64,000 nucleotides of DNA from Streptomyces sp. NBC_01142 (GCF_026341125.1 NZ_JAPEOR010000001.1:3410001-3474000), one strand, 5' to 3'; counted from the stretch's first letter, positions 16,818 to 25,032 are shown. Notes: a model not told the origin generated them from the sequence alone. Made by a program: numbers and translations.

Positions 16818-17759
16818 TCACACCGGAACGGGAAGGGCGGAGGCCGTACGGAGCGGCGTGTTCGGGAAGCTGAGAGTCCGGTAGACCGCCACATTGCCCG
16901 CCAGCTCCGAGCATGCCCGAGCCGCCGCTGTGGCGCGGTGCGTGTACGCGGGGTCCGCGGTGTCCAGTAGTACGCCCAGGGTCGTGCCGCTGTGCCCGAC
17001 GGCCACTCCCAGTCCGCCGACCTCACGACAGATCTCACGCATGGGCTCCAAGGACCACTTGTGCCGGAGGGACTGGTTCATCAACGCACTCCGGGTAGCG
17101 ATGCTGCCCACCTCTGCAAGGTCACTCCTGCATACGGCGACGGTGAGTCGATCCAGCAGACGTGCGTACTCGTGTCGGTCGGCTGTTGTGAACGGTTTGG
17201 GGATGCGGTTGAAGTCGACCGTGTCGACGGCTCCGCCTTCGTCGATCCCCACAACGGCCATGGACGGCAGGGATCCGAGGACCGCGCGTAGGCGCACGCT
17301 GCGGTGGTGGAAGGCGACGATCGCCGGGTAAAGCACCCCGTCCGTGGGCTCGATGCGCGCCAGGAACCGCTCGATGCAGGAGGCCGGCATCTTGATGTTC
17401 AGTGCTTGGCCCACCGCGCGTGCGGTTGCGACCAGATCGGCCGAGGAACTGGCCAGTCCCTTGCCCTCCGGGATCACGCTGGTGACGGTCAGGACCCCTC
17501 CAGCCGGCTGCAGGGCCTCCTCGGTGATCATGCGTGCCAGTTGAAGGGCCTTCTTCTTGTGGGATGGCTGGACCACCAGGTCACTGGAGTCTGGATCCTG
17601 CCGGAAGGTAGCCATCGTCCAACGGGCAACGGGCAGCGTCACCAGGAAGTCCCCGTCGTTCTCCGGGAGTACGCCCTGGAGCAATTCGCCGAAGGTCCCA
17701 AAGGCGGTGCCCACTCCGGTCGGCCCCCGTGGCGGCGCGAACTGTTGGGACAGCTTCAC
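16818..17759 (-). CDS. GHMP-family kinase, L-threonine kinase (PduX)-like
   Basis: A 313-residue small-molecule kinase. The opening FGTFGELLQGVLPENDGDFLVT corresponds to the 'GTCGELxQG' start of L-threonine kinases, and PEGKGLASSSADLVATARAV is the ATP-binding GHMP motif 2. A C-terminal motif (GLGVAVGHSGTTLGVLLD) matches GHMP motif 3. I place the start at GTG 17759, six bases after GAGAGG, instead of upstream in-frame ATGs lying in a tandem repeat. It is divergent from the PLP/DUF364/transport operon, and a Zur/Fur-like box lies 125 bp upstream. Family knowledge suggests O-phospho-L-threonine as product, which could feed the neighbouring PLP enzyme. The substrate is inferred. Confidence 0.78.
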   Translation of the reverse strand: MKLSQQFAPPRGPTGVGTAFGTFGELLQGVLPENDGDFLVTLPVARWTMATFRQDPDSSDLVVQPSHKKKALQLARMITEEALQPAGGVLTVTSVIPEGKGLASSSADLVATARAVGQALNIKMPASCIERFLARIEPTDGVLYPAIVAFHHRSVRLRAVLGSLPSMAVVGIDEGGAVDTVDFNRIPKPFTTADRHEYARLLDRLTVAVCRSDLAEVGSIATRSALMNQSLRHKWSLEPMREICREVGGLGVAVGHSGTTLGVLLDTADPAYTHRATAAARACSELAGNVAVYRTLSFPNTPLRTASALPVPV

Positions 17760-17884
17760 AGAAGTCCTCTCCTCGTCTTGCCTGCATGCCTGCATGCCTG
17801 CGTGTTGGCTCGCCTCACACAGAACCGGGCAGGGCGCCGCCTGTCCTCGCAGACCAGGGGGTGGCGGAGAACACTAGATGAAAG

Positions 17885-17899
17885 TGATAATCGTTTTAA
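17885..17899. promoter_or_regulatory. Zur/Fur-like operator A, kinase side
   Basis: The sequence tgataatcgttttaa matches the actinobacterial Zur box as I remember it (tgaaaatcattttca) at 12 of 15 positions and sits in a strikingly AT-rich island. It lies 125 bp before the kinase start. Fur-family regulators with bound metal would repress here. Fur cannot be excluded from sequence alone. Confidence 0.55.
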
Positions 17900-18020
17900 C
17901 GTACGGGGATGCCTGAAGGCAAGTCGTCGACAGGGTGCAGCGGCGTCCGGGGGGACTGTCGCCCCCACTTGGCGCCCCGGCGGCGCCGCGCGGCGGTGAT
18001 CCAGTGCTGGCAATCGGTGT

Positions 18021-18035
18021 TGACAATCATTTTCA
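18021..18035. promoter_or_regulatory. Zur/Fur-like operator B overlapping a TTGACA promoter
   Basis: The sequence tgacaatcattttca matches the recalled Zur box consensus at 14 of 15 positions. It overlaps a consensus -35 hexamer, ttgaca (18020-18025), and an AT-rich stretch ttaatgt follows, so a bound repressor would cover the promoter. It faces the PLP/DUF364/MFS/ABC operon, with about 370 bases of leader before the PLP gene. A half-site-like gatcgttttca recurs near 18,289. Confidence 0.62.
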
Positions 18036-18279
18036 TTTAATGTGATGCTCTGCGACGTCGTCCCGGGCTCCTGTGCTCGTCGTGACCAACGAAGCGGCGC
18101 GTGGGGAGCGATGGACGGAGCCGAGAACGCACTGCGCCGCGCCTTCCGGGCGGCAGGCAGGCCGATCCAGGCCGGCCCCCGGTCAGCAGGAAGAAGTCGG
18201 CAGGAGGAAGTCAGCAGGGGCGAGGCGTCAGAGGGGCCACCGGCGAGCAGAACCGCACGCGTTGCCGGCCGGTGGCGGG

Positions 18280-18390
18280 GTGTATCTGATCGTTTTCAAC
18301 ACCACAGAATTGCGGGACATCATCAAGTACGCCATTGAGACAACGTTCAGGCGTTTCCTGTTCAAGCTGCGCCGGCGTATAGCCGCTTAA
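18280..18390 (+). CDS. Possible 36-residue peptide in the leader of the metallophore operon
   Basis: A GTG at 18280 after GGTGGCGG opens a short frame: VYLIVFNTTELRDII, then KYAIETTFRRFLFKLRRRIAA, stop at 18388-18390. It ends 14 bases before the PLP enzyme start and uses more AT than its surroundings. The hydrophobic start and basic amphipathic end look peptide-like. The frame is open further upstream, but that part is low-complexity. I do not recognise it; it may be a real small protein, a leader peptide or chance. Confidence 0.3.
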   Translation: MYLIVFNTTELRDIIKYAIETTFRRFLFKLRRRIAA

Positions 18391-18404
18391 CAGGAAGACA
18401 GGTC

Positions 18405-19445
18405 ATGCACGTACACATTGCAGAAGCAGTCAAGAAACCCGATCTCATATCCCTTCAGCCGGACATGGTCTGTCTTCGGTTCGAGACGATGAAGATCTAT
18501 TCGGCCCTGGGAGCGGTCCGCCACCTCCTGGAGTCAGGTGTCGTCAAACCCGGTGACACGCTCATCGACAGCTCGAGTGGAATCTACGCACAGGCGCTGG
18601 CACTTGCCTGTCACCGCTATGGAATGAAGTGCCACATCGTGGGCTCCACGACGGTCGACCGGACGCTGCGCGTGCAGCTGGAAATACTCGGCGCCACACT
18701 GGAACAGGTCAAGCCGTCGAAGAACCTGCGCCTCGACCAGGAGCTGCGGGTGCGGCGGATCGCCGAGATCCTCGAGGCGAACCCGTCCTACCACTGGATG
18801 CGGCAGTACCACGACAGCATCCACTACTACGGCTACCGCGACGTGGCCGGAGCGATCGATCGGGAGATTCCCTCCGGACCGCTGGCGCTGGTGGGCGGAG
18901 TGGGCTCGGGTGCGTCGACCGGGGCCATCGCCACCTGTCTGCGGGACGCGGGCAGGGATGTGTCCCTCGTCGGCGTACAGCCCTTCGGCAGCGTCACCTT
19001 CGGCTCGGAGCACGTGTCGGACCCGGACATGATCATTGCCGGGATAGGCAGCGCCATCGAATTCAAGAACGTCCGGCGTGAGCTGTACGACAGGCTGCAC
19101 TGGGTGAACTTCGACTGCGCCATGTCCGGCGCGGTCAATCTCCTCCGGAACAGCGGAATCTTCGCCGGCCTTTCGACCGGAGCGGCCTATCTGGCCACCC
19201 TCTGGGAACGCCGAAGGGACGACAACTCCCGCACCTACGTCTTCATCGCGGCCGACACGGGCCATCGCTATGTCGAAAGCGCCTATGCCAGGCACGCGGA
19301 AGCCCACGACATCGACGCACTGAAGCCGCACGAAATCACCTCTCTGGATGAGCTGAGACACCCCTGGTCGACGACTTCCTGGTCCGGCCTCTGCGCAATG
19401 GGTGAGATCAGTGCTGCCGCTCCGGGAACTCCGCTCCAGGGATGA
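18405..19445 (+). CDS. PLP-dependent cysteine-synthase-like enzyme (SbnA-related)
   Basis: A 346-residue fold-type II PLP enzyme. The cofactor lysine lies in CLRFETMKIYSALGAVRHLL near residue 30, the substrate loop is DSSSGIYAQALALACHRYG where cysteine synthases have 'SSGNTGIALA', and the phosphate-binding loop is GGVGSGASTGAIATCLR. Relatives catalyse beta-replacement on activated serine or threonine, for example SbnA making a 2,3-diaminopropionate precursor. Here the divergent threonine-type kinase suggests O-phosphothreonine as substrate and a beta-substituted aminobutyrate as product; this is inference. The ATG at 18405 follows AGGAAGACAGG. It is the first large gene of the operon. Confidence 0.78.
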   Translation: MHVHIAEAVKKPDLISLQPDMVCLRFETMKIYSALGAVRHLLESGVVKPGDTLIDSSSGIYAQALALACHRYGMKCHIVGSTTVDRTLRVQLEILGATLEQVKPSKNLRLDQELRVRRIAEILEANPSYHWMRQYHDSIHYYGYRDVAGAIDREIPSGPLALVGGVGSGASTGAIATCLRDAGRDVSLVGVQPFGSVTFGSEHVSDPDMIIAGIGSAIEFKNVRRELYDRLHWVNFDCAMSGAVNLLRNSGIFAGLSTGAAYLATLWERRRDDNSRTYVFIAADTGHRYVESAYARHAEAHDIDALKPHEITSLDELRHPWSTTSWSGLCAMGEISAAAPGTPLQG

Positions 19446-19463
19446 GAGGTTGACCGATCTCCC

Positions 19464-20345
19464 ATGACTGCACCGACAACGCCGACGAGAGAACAGAAGA
19501 TGTCACATCCCAAGCCGCAGACAGTCGCCGAACTGACCGACGCCGTACTGTCCGGCGCCTACGGCCCCGATCCGAAGGACCTGGCCGTCACGAGCGCGTT
19601 CTGGCTCTACAACACCACCCGGCTGACCGGGAGCCAGGTCACCTACCACAACCACTACCTCCTGCTCCGTGTCGGGCAGTCCTTCGGCGCCTGTTCCTTC
19701 GAGGCCGGTGAACTCGCCCCCGACTTCTGCGAGAACGCCTCCGGCTACACCCTGGACAAACTGCTGCGCCATGAGTCGGTCCCGGTCCGTATCGCAGCCC
19801 TCGACGCCTACCTCGCACAGGTGCAGCCGCACCGGGACGCGACGGACGCCGAGCCCGTCACACTGCCCGTCGGAACCCCGGAGGTCCGTGCACGCGCCCG
19901 CGACGCCGCCATCGCCGGCCTGCTCGACATGGAGCAGGGAGCGAAGGTGGCACTGATCGGCGTGGTCAACCCTCTGGTCGCAGCGATACGCGACCGGGGC
20001 GGGGTCTGCCTGCCCTGTGATCTGAACCTGCGCACCACCCAGTGGGGAGAACAGGTCACCGATGACATGACCGAAGTCCTCAAGGAAGCCGATGCCGTGG
20101 TGGCCACCGGCATGACGCTCAGCAACGGCACCTTCGACCTCATCCTCGAGCACTGCCGGGAACACGACGTGCCGCTGGTCGTCTACGCACAGTCCGGCAG
20201 CGCCGTCGCCCGCGCGTTCCTGCCCGCCGGGGTCACCGCACTGTCCGCCGAGCCGTTCCCGTTCTCGCAATTCAGCGCTGATCCGACATGCCTGTACCGC
20301 TACCGAGCCGACAAGCCGGTGCTCGCCAACCAGGAGGGAGCGTGA
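19464..20345 (+). CDS. DUF364/DUF4213 Rossmann-like protein (putative heavy-metal chelation family)
   Basis: A 293-residue soluble protein. The N-terminal part (TSAFWLYNTTRLTGSQVTYHNHYLLLRVG) precedes a Rossmann-like half with GAKVALIGVVNPLVAAIR, ADAVVATGMTLSNGTFDLIL and VPLVVYAQSGSAV, which is the pattern of the DUF364 family. Pfam labels that family a putative heavy-metal chelation domain; its biochemistry is largely unknown. The start is ATG 19464 or, in frame, ATG 19500 after AGAGAACAGAAG. It lies between the PLP enzyme and an MFS exporter, overlapping the latter by four bases, so it probably helps to assemble or handle the metal ligand. Confidence 0.7.
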   Translation: MTAPTTPTREQKMSHPKPQTVAELTDAVLSGAYGPDPKDLAVTSAFWLYNTTRLTGSQVTYHNHYLLLRVGQSFGACSFEAGELAPDFCENASGYTLDKLLRHESVPVRIAALDAYLAQVQPHRDATDAEPVTLPVGTPEVRARARDAAIAGLLDMEQGAKVALIGVVNPLVAAIRDRGGVCLPCDLNLRTTQWGEQVTDDMTEVLKEADAVVATGMTLSNGTFDLILEHCREHDVPLVVYAQSGSAVARAFLPAGVTALSAEPFPFSQFSADPTCLYRYRADKPVLANQEGA

Positions 20346-21625
20346 GCACCGACGCCAAGGAAGCCGCGGCGGATCGCCGGACGCCGGAGACGGCCGAGCC
20401 GCTGCCGGGCGACCTGCGGATGGCCCGTACCCTGTGGCCGGTCCTGGCGGCCTCCGCGGTCGGTCTGCTGCCGTTCACCATTTTCAGCACCTACCTGGTG
20501 CCCATAGCCGATGAGGCCGGGACCAGTGTGGCCGCAATGGGCGGACTCCGTGGACTGGGCGGCCTGGCAGCCCTGTTGGTGGGCACGGCGCTCGCTCCGC
20601 TGATCGACCGCGTGCCCAAGGAGCGGGCCGCCGCGGGCGGACTCATCGCTCTCGGCGCCTCGGCGGCCCTGGGCGCCGGCGGGGACTTCATCATGCTCGC
20701 CGTGTTCTGCCTGCTGGTCGGCGCCAGTACATCCGTACTGAACCCGGCCCTCACCGCGGCGGCCGCCGACCGCTTCGGCTCCGGGAAGGCAGCGGGCCGC
20801 GCGGCGACCCTGGTGACGGCGACGCAGTCGATGACCGCGATGCTCGCGGCACCTGTGGTGGCCCTGCCCGCGCTGTTGTGGGGCTGGCAGGGAGACCTCG
20901 TCGCTGTAACCGCGGCCTCGCTCCTGCTGGCTGTGGTCTTCCTGGCGCGGGGCAGGAGCAAGGGTGACGAGGAGACCGGCAGCGGCCCGCGCCTGAGCTA
21001 CCTCGCGTCGTTCAAGGCCCTGGGAGCGATTCGCGGGGTGGCGCCGCTGCTCCTCATCGCCCTGCTGCGCACGGCGGTGTTCATGGGGTACCTCTCCTAC
21101 CTGGCAGCCTTCTACGACGATCGCTTCGAGCTCGATCCCGGACTCTTCGCGCTCGTCTGGACGCTGAGCGGCGCGTCGTTCTTCGTGAGCAACCTCCTCA
21201 CGGGGCGGATCACGAACTCCGACGAGCCCCGGATCGGTACTGAGCGCATGCTGGCCATCGGCCTGGTCGCAGCACTGGCTTCCGTCGTGGGGTTCTACTT
21301 CACGCACTGGCTTCCGCTTGCCCTCGCGCTGACGTCGCTTCATGCGGCCAGCCACGCTGTCGTTGCCGCGTGTGTGGTCAGCCTCCTCGTCCGGCGTTGC
21401 GGAACGCTGCGCGGCTCGGCCTTGAGCATCAATGCCGCCGGAATGAGCCTCGGAGTGTTCGTGGGCGCGGCCCTGGGCGGCGCCGGCCTCGGACTGGCCG
21501 GTTACCCGGGCACGGCCCTGGTCTTCGGTGCTCTCACCGTCGCAGCGCTGGTGGCCGCCGTCCTGGTGCTCCGGGCGGGCCCGGCGAGCGAGGAGGAGGC
21601 GGGCGACGTGCCTGCTTCCGCGTAG
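20342..21625 (+). CDS. MFS transporter, likely exporter of the cluster product
   Basis: A 427-residue membrane protein with about 12 predicted hydrophobic segments. A soluble N-terminal 35 residues is followed by LWPVLAASAVGLLPFTIFSTYLV, and the loop between segments 2 and 3 holds LIDRVPKERAAAGGL, the degenerate 'GxLaDrxGrr' motif. The GTG start overlaps the DUF364 stop (GTGA), so translation is coupled. Small metallophores are commonly exported by MFS proteins encoded with the biosynthetic enzymes, which fits this position; the substrate is inferred. Confidence 0.8.
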   Translation: MSTDAKEAAADRRTPETAEPLPGDLRMARTLWPVLAASAVGLLPFTIFSTYLVPIADEAGTSVAAMGGLRGLGGLAALLVGTALAPLIDRVPKERAAAGGLIALGASAALGAGGDFIMLAVFCLLVGASTSVLNPALTAAAADRFGSGKAAGRAATLVTATQSMTAMLAAPVVALPALLWGWQGDLVAVTAASLLLAVVFLARGRSKGDEETGSGPRLSYLASFKALGAIRGVAPLLLIALLRTAVFMGYLSYLAAFYDDRFELDPGLFALVWTLSGASFFVSNLLTGRITNSDEPRIGTERMLAIGLVAALASVVGFYFTHWLPLALALTSLHAASHAVVAACVVSLLVRRCGTLRGSALSINAAGMSLGVFVGAALGGAGLGLAGYPGTALVFGALTVAALVAAVLVLRAGPASEEEAGDVPASA

Positions 21626-21741
21626 CCGACGCGCCGAGCCTGCGTCCGCGCAGCAGACGCGGACGTGCCGTCCGCCCGGGCCGCGGGCGGACGCCGCGCC
21701 TTGATCCGAACGCTCCACTTCGACCCGGAAGGCCGACCTCT

Positions 21742-22896
21742 ATGTCCCCGCCCGCGACCTCTGCTCCGTCAGCGAGCACCGGCGCCGATACGTCGGTCGA
21801 CGTGTCACCCGCCGACGTATCACCCATCGAACCGGCAGAGGTCGTGAAGGACCGGCTTGCCTCCCGCAAGGGCTTGGCCGTGACATGCGTCGTTCTGCTC
21901 GTCGTCCTCCTTGCCTCCGCTGTCGTGGCCATCGGTCTGGGATCCGCCGTGATCTCACCGGCTGACACCGCCCGTTACCTGTGGGCAGCTCTCAGCGGCG
22001 GGCGCATCGAAGCGGAAGAGGCGACGATGTACCAGATCATCTGGGAGATCCGTACACCGCGGGTGGTGCTGGCGGCGCTCGTTGGGGCCGGGCTGAGTGC
22101 GATCGGTGTCGCCATCCAGGCAATGGTGCGCAACGCGCTCGCAGACCCCTTCGTCCTGGGTGTCTCTTCGGGCGCGTCGGTCGGTGCCGTCGGCGTCACG
22201 GTCACGGGAGGACTGGCGGCGCTGGGCATCTACGCGGTGTCCGCCGGCGCCTTCATCGGCGCACTGGTGGCGTCGTTCCTGGTGTACGTCGCCTCCTCCA
22301 GCCGGGGTGCGCTCTCTCCGCTGCGTCTCGTCCTGACGGGCGTGGCCATGTCCCTCGGGTTCCAGGCGGTGATGAGCGTGATCATCTACTTCGCGCCGGA
22401 CAGCGAGGCGACCAGCATGGTCCTGTACTGGACGATGGGCAGTTTCGGCGCTGCCACGTGGGGCGCGCTTCCCGTTGTGTCCGTGGCCGTGCTGCTCGGT
22501 GTGGCAGTGCTGTACCGGTACGGCAGGGCGCTGGACGTCATGGCGCTCGGTGACGAGACGGCCGCGAGCCTGGGCATCAGTCCCGACCGGCATCGCAAGG
22601 GCCTTCTCGTGCTCGTCTCGCTCGTCACCGGGGTCATGGTCGCCGTGAGCGGTGCCATCAGCTTCGTCGGACTGGTCATGCCGCACGTGGTGCGCATGGT
22701 GGCCGGTGCCACCCACGCCCGGGTACTGGCCGTCACTCCGCTGGTCGGGGCGATCTTCATGGTGTGGGTCGATCTGGTGTCCCGGACTCTGGTGGCACCG
22801 CGCGAGCTGCCCCTCGGCGTCATCACGGCACTCGTGGGCGTCCCTGTGTTCATCACCATGATGCGCCGCAAGGCCTACATGTTCGGAGGCCGCTGA
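21742..22896 (+). CDS. FecCD-type ABC transporter permease
   Basis: A 384-residue inner-membrane permease of the iron-siderophore/vitamin B12 class. After a polar N-terminal 45 residues it shows the family markers IIWEIRTPRVVLAALVGAGL, ALADPFVLGVSSGAS, MALGDETAASLGI (the ATPase-coupling helix), GAISFVGLVMPHVVRM and LGVITALVGVPVFITMM. Only one permease gene is present, so a homodimer is expected. The ATG at 21742 is chosen because the upstream part of the frame reads as the previous gene's shadow. It precedes the ATPase gene by one base. Confidence 0.92.
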   Translation: MSPPATSAPSASTGADTSVDVSPADVSPIEPAEVVKDRLASRKGLAVTCVVLLVVLLASAVVAIGLGSAVISPADTARYLWAALSGGRIEAEEATMYQIIWEIRTPRVVLAALVGAGLSAIGVAIQAMVRNALADPFVLGVSSGASVGAVGVTVTGGLAALGIYAVSAGAFIGALVASFLVYVASSSRGALSPLRLVLTGVAMSLGFQAVMSVIIYFAPDSEATSMVLYWTMGSFGAATWGALPVVSVAVLLGVAVLYRYGRALDVMALGDETAASLGISPDRHRKGLLVLVSLVTGVMVAVSGAISFVGLVMPHVVRMVAGATHARVLAVTPLVGAIFMVWVDLVSRTLVAPRELPLGVITALVGVPVFITMMRRKAYMFGGR

Positions 22897-22897
22897 G

Positions 22898-23671
22898 ATG
22901 GATCTGAGGCTCGAGGGACTCTCGGTGGTGACCGATGGCAAGAGTCTGGTGCGTGACCTGTCCCTGGCAGTGGACAGCGGCCGGATCGTGGGCCTGGTCG
23001 GCCCGAACGGCAGTGGGAAATCCACCGCCCTCAGGTGTGTGTACCGCGCGCTGCGCCCCAGTTCCGGCACCGTCCGGGTGGGCGACGAGGACCTCTCCCG
23101 ACTGACGATGCGTAGAAGTGCGCAAGTCATCGCGGCCATGACCCAGGACGGTGCCGTCGACCTCGACTTCACGGTCGAAGAGGTCATCGCGCTGGGACGC
23201 ACGCCCCACCTGCAAGGCAACCAGGTGCTCAGCCGGCGGGAGCGGGACCTGTGTGAGCGGGTCATGGGCCGGCTCGACATCCGGCACCTCGCCCGGCGTG
23301 GCGCTCTCACGTTGTCGGGCGGGGAGCGCCAGCGCGTTCTGCTGGCCCGGGCCCTCGTCCAGGAACCGAAGATCCTGGTGCTGGACGAGCCGACCAACCA
23401 CCTCGACGTGCGCCACCAGATCGAGTTGCTCTCGCTCCTGCGGGGCTCGGGGCTCACCGTCCTCGTCGTACTGCACGATCTCAATCTCGCCGCCGCTGCC
23501 TGTGACCGGCTCGGCGTGCTCTCCGGAGGGCGCCTGGTGGCCACCGGCACGCCCGAGGACGTTCTGACCACCCAACTGGTCGACGAGGTATTCGGAGTCA
23601 AGGCCAGCATCATTTCCCACCCGCTGACCGGTGACCCGCAGTTGTTGTATTCGCTGAACCCCTCCCTTTGA
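22898..23671 (+). CDS. ABC transporter ATP-binding protein (FecE/BtuD type)
   Basis: A 257-residue ATPase. Walker A is GLVGPNGSGKSTALRC (about 32-47), the Q-loop AAMTQDG, the signature TLSGGERQRVLLARAL (about 139-154), Walker B ILVLDEPTNHLD and the switch His in VVLHDLNLAA. All catalytic residues are present. It pairs with the permease one base upstream and the lipoprotein 16 bases downstream to form a complete importer. Confidence 0.95.
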   Translation: MDLRLEGLSVVTDGKSLVRDLSLAVDSGRIVGLVGPNGSGKSTALRCVYRALRPSSGTVRVGDEDLSRLTMRRSAQVIAAMTQDGAVDLDFTVEEVIALGRTPHLQGNQVLSRRERDLCERVMGRLDIRHLARRGALTLSGGERQRVLLARALVQEPKILVLDEPTNHLDVRHQIELLSLLRGSGLTVLVVLHDLNLAAAACDRLGVLSGGRLVATGTPEDVLTTQLVDEVFGVKASIISHPLTGDPQLLYSLNPSL

Positions 23672-23687
23672 AAGGCGTCATCACGTC

Positions 23688-24698
23688 ATGTCCATAAATC
23701 GATTTCCCGGCTCGGTCCGGCAGCGCACGGCCCTCGGATCCGCACTCGCGGCCACGCTGCTGATCAGCGGCTGCGGCGCCGACGTCGAACCGGACGCCAC
23801 GGCGTCTGAGAAGGTCACTGTCAAGAGGTGCGGTGAGCCGGTCGAATACACGACACCGAAGCGAGCAGTGGCGTATGAAGGCGGCAGCGCGGACAAGCTC
23901 TTCAGCCTGGGCCTGACCGAGCACGTACACGGATATGTGATGCCCCCTGCGAACCCGCCGGTGAGTGAGTCCCCGTGGGCGTCCGAGTACGCCAAGGTGA
24001 AGATGCTCAGCGAAGACCTCCTCAACAAGGAACTCGTCGTGGACGCCAAGTCCGACTTCGTTGTAGCGGGCTGGAATTCGGGCTTCAGTGATCAGCGGGG
24101 CATCACCCCGGAGATCCTGGACAAGCTCGGCATCCAGAGCTTCATGCACACCGAAAGCTGCTTCAACTACCCCAAGTTCCCTGAGAAGGCAGCCCCGTTC
24201 GAGGCCCTGTACACCGACCTTGAGCGGCTCGGCAGGATATTCAAGGCCGAGGACAAGGCGGACGAAGTCGTCGGTGGCCTGAAGAAGCGCGTCGAGGCCG
24301 TCACGGCAAAGACCCCCAAGCGTGGTCCGGTGCCGGTCTTCCTCTATGACTCGGGCACGGACCAGCCGTTCACGGCGGGCAGCCAGGTTCCGCCCAACGA
24401 CATCATCAGGACCGCCGGAGGCAGGAACATCTTCGACGGCCTCGACCAGCGGTGGACTCAGGTGAACTGGGAGGCCGTCACCAAGGCCGAGCCGGAGGTC
24501 GTCATCATCCTCGACTACGGCGACCAGCCTGCCAAGAAGAAGATCGACTTCCTCAGGAAGTCACCGCACACGCGGGAACTGCCCGCCGTCAAGAAGAACA
24601 ATTTCTTCATTCTCGACTACAACGAGGGAATCAGCGGGCCCCGCAACATCGACGGCCTCGAGAAGTTCGCGAAGTACCTGCGTACCCTCGAACGCTGA
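23688..24698 (+). CDS. Metal-chelate-binding lipoprotein of the ABC importer
   Basis: A 336-residue substrate-binding protein with a lipoprotein signal (ALGSALAATLLISGC, lipobox ISGC with the cysteine near residue 28). The mature part has the two-lobed 'helical backbone metal receptor' layout of BtuF/FepB proteins: RAVAYEGGSADKLFSLGLTEHV at the start, DAKSDFVVAGW, and APFEALYTDLERLGRIF, which begins the long backbone helix. Cysteines at TVKRCGEP and TESCFNYP might form a disulfide. It is the last gene of the operon, followed by a strong hairpin. The ligand is probably the metal-loaded cluster product. Confidence 0.85.
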   Translation: MSINRFPGSVRQRTALGSALAATLLISGCGADVEPDATASEKVTVKRCGEPVEYTTPKRAVAYEGGSADKLFSLGLTEHVHGYVMPPANPPVSESPWASEYAKVKMLSEDLLNKELVVDAKSDFVVAGWNSGFSDQRGITPEILDKLGIQSFMHTESCFNYPKFPEKAAPFEALYTDLERLGRIFKAEDKADEVVGGLKKRVEAVTAKTPKRGPVPVFLYDSGTDQPFTAGSQVPPNDIIRTAGGRNIFDGLDQRWTQVNWEAVTKAEPEVVIILDYGDQPAKKKIDFLRKSPHTRELPAVKKNNFFILDYNEGISGPRNIDGLEKFAKYLRTLER

Positions 24699-24807
24699 CG
24701 TACGGCACCGGCGCCAGGACCGATGTCCGCCCGGAACGGCCCTGGCTGTCGACGCGGGGCCGGCCGGTCGGCAGGCCCTCACGCCTCCGCCCGATGACAG
24801 ATAGGGA

Positions 24808-24837
24808 AGGGCCGCAGCCCCCGTGTGCTGCGGCCCT
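24808..24837. terminator. Bidirectional terminator after the metallophore operon
   Basis: A perfect 10-bp GC-rich stem (agggccgcag / ctgcggccct, arms 24808-24817 and 24828-24837) sits between the convergent binding-protein gene and the small gene at 24,862, ending transcripts from both sides. Confidence 0.75.
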
Positions 24838-24861
24838 CCGGATCGTGGTCGAGCTGCGGAT

Positions 24862-25032
24862 CTACCAGGTGGGGCCGGAGTGCGGCTCCTCGGCGGATCG
24901 GCGCGCCTGCTCCTCCGCCGCCCGGGCCTGGCGCTCGGCCTCCTGCTGGGCCATGTACTCCTGGTGCTCCCGGGCGCGCCTCTCCTGCTCCTGGAAGGCG
25001 ATCTGAGTGATCTCGTCGTCGCTGAATGCCAT
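24862..25032 (-). CDS. Small charged conserved protein
   Basis: A 56-residue protein, MAFSDDEITQIAFQEQERRA, followed by an almost entirely helical Glu/Arg/Gln-rich stretch (YMAQQEAERQARAAEEQARR). It is very likely a single long helix or coiled coil. The second of two close ATGs is chosen, seven bases after AAGGAG. Similar short proteins are widespread in Streptomyces without known function. It stands alone between the metallophore terminator and the secreted phosphatase-fold gene. Confidence 0.6.
   Translation of the reverse strand: MAFSDDEITQIAFQEQERRAREHQEYMAQQEAERQARAAEEQARRSAEEPHSGPTW

Noticed and set aside
18073..18279. Upstream extension of the small leader frame
   Set aside because: Low-complexity Arg/Gly/Pro sequence with no ribosome site; only the part from 18280 has peptide character.
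20300..21718. 472-residue minus-strand frame across the MFS gene
   Set aside because: Low-complexity charged sequence antisense to a clear 12-helix transporter.
21955..23613. 552-residue minus-strand frame across permease and ATPase genes
   Set aside because: Antisense shadow spanning two genuine genes with complete motifs.
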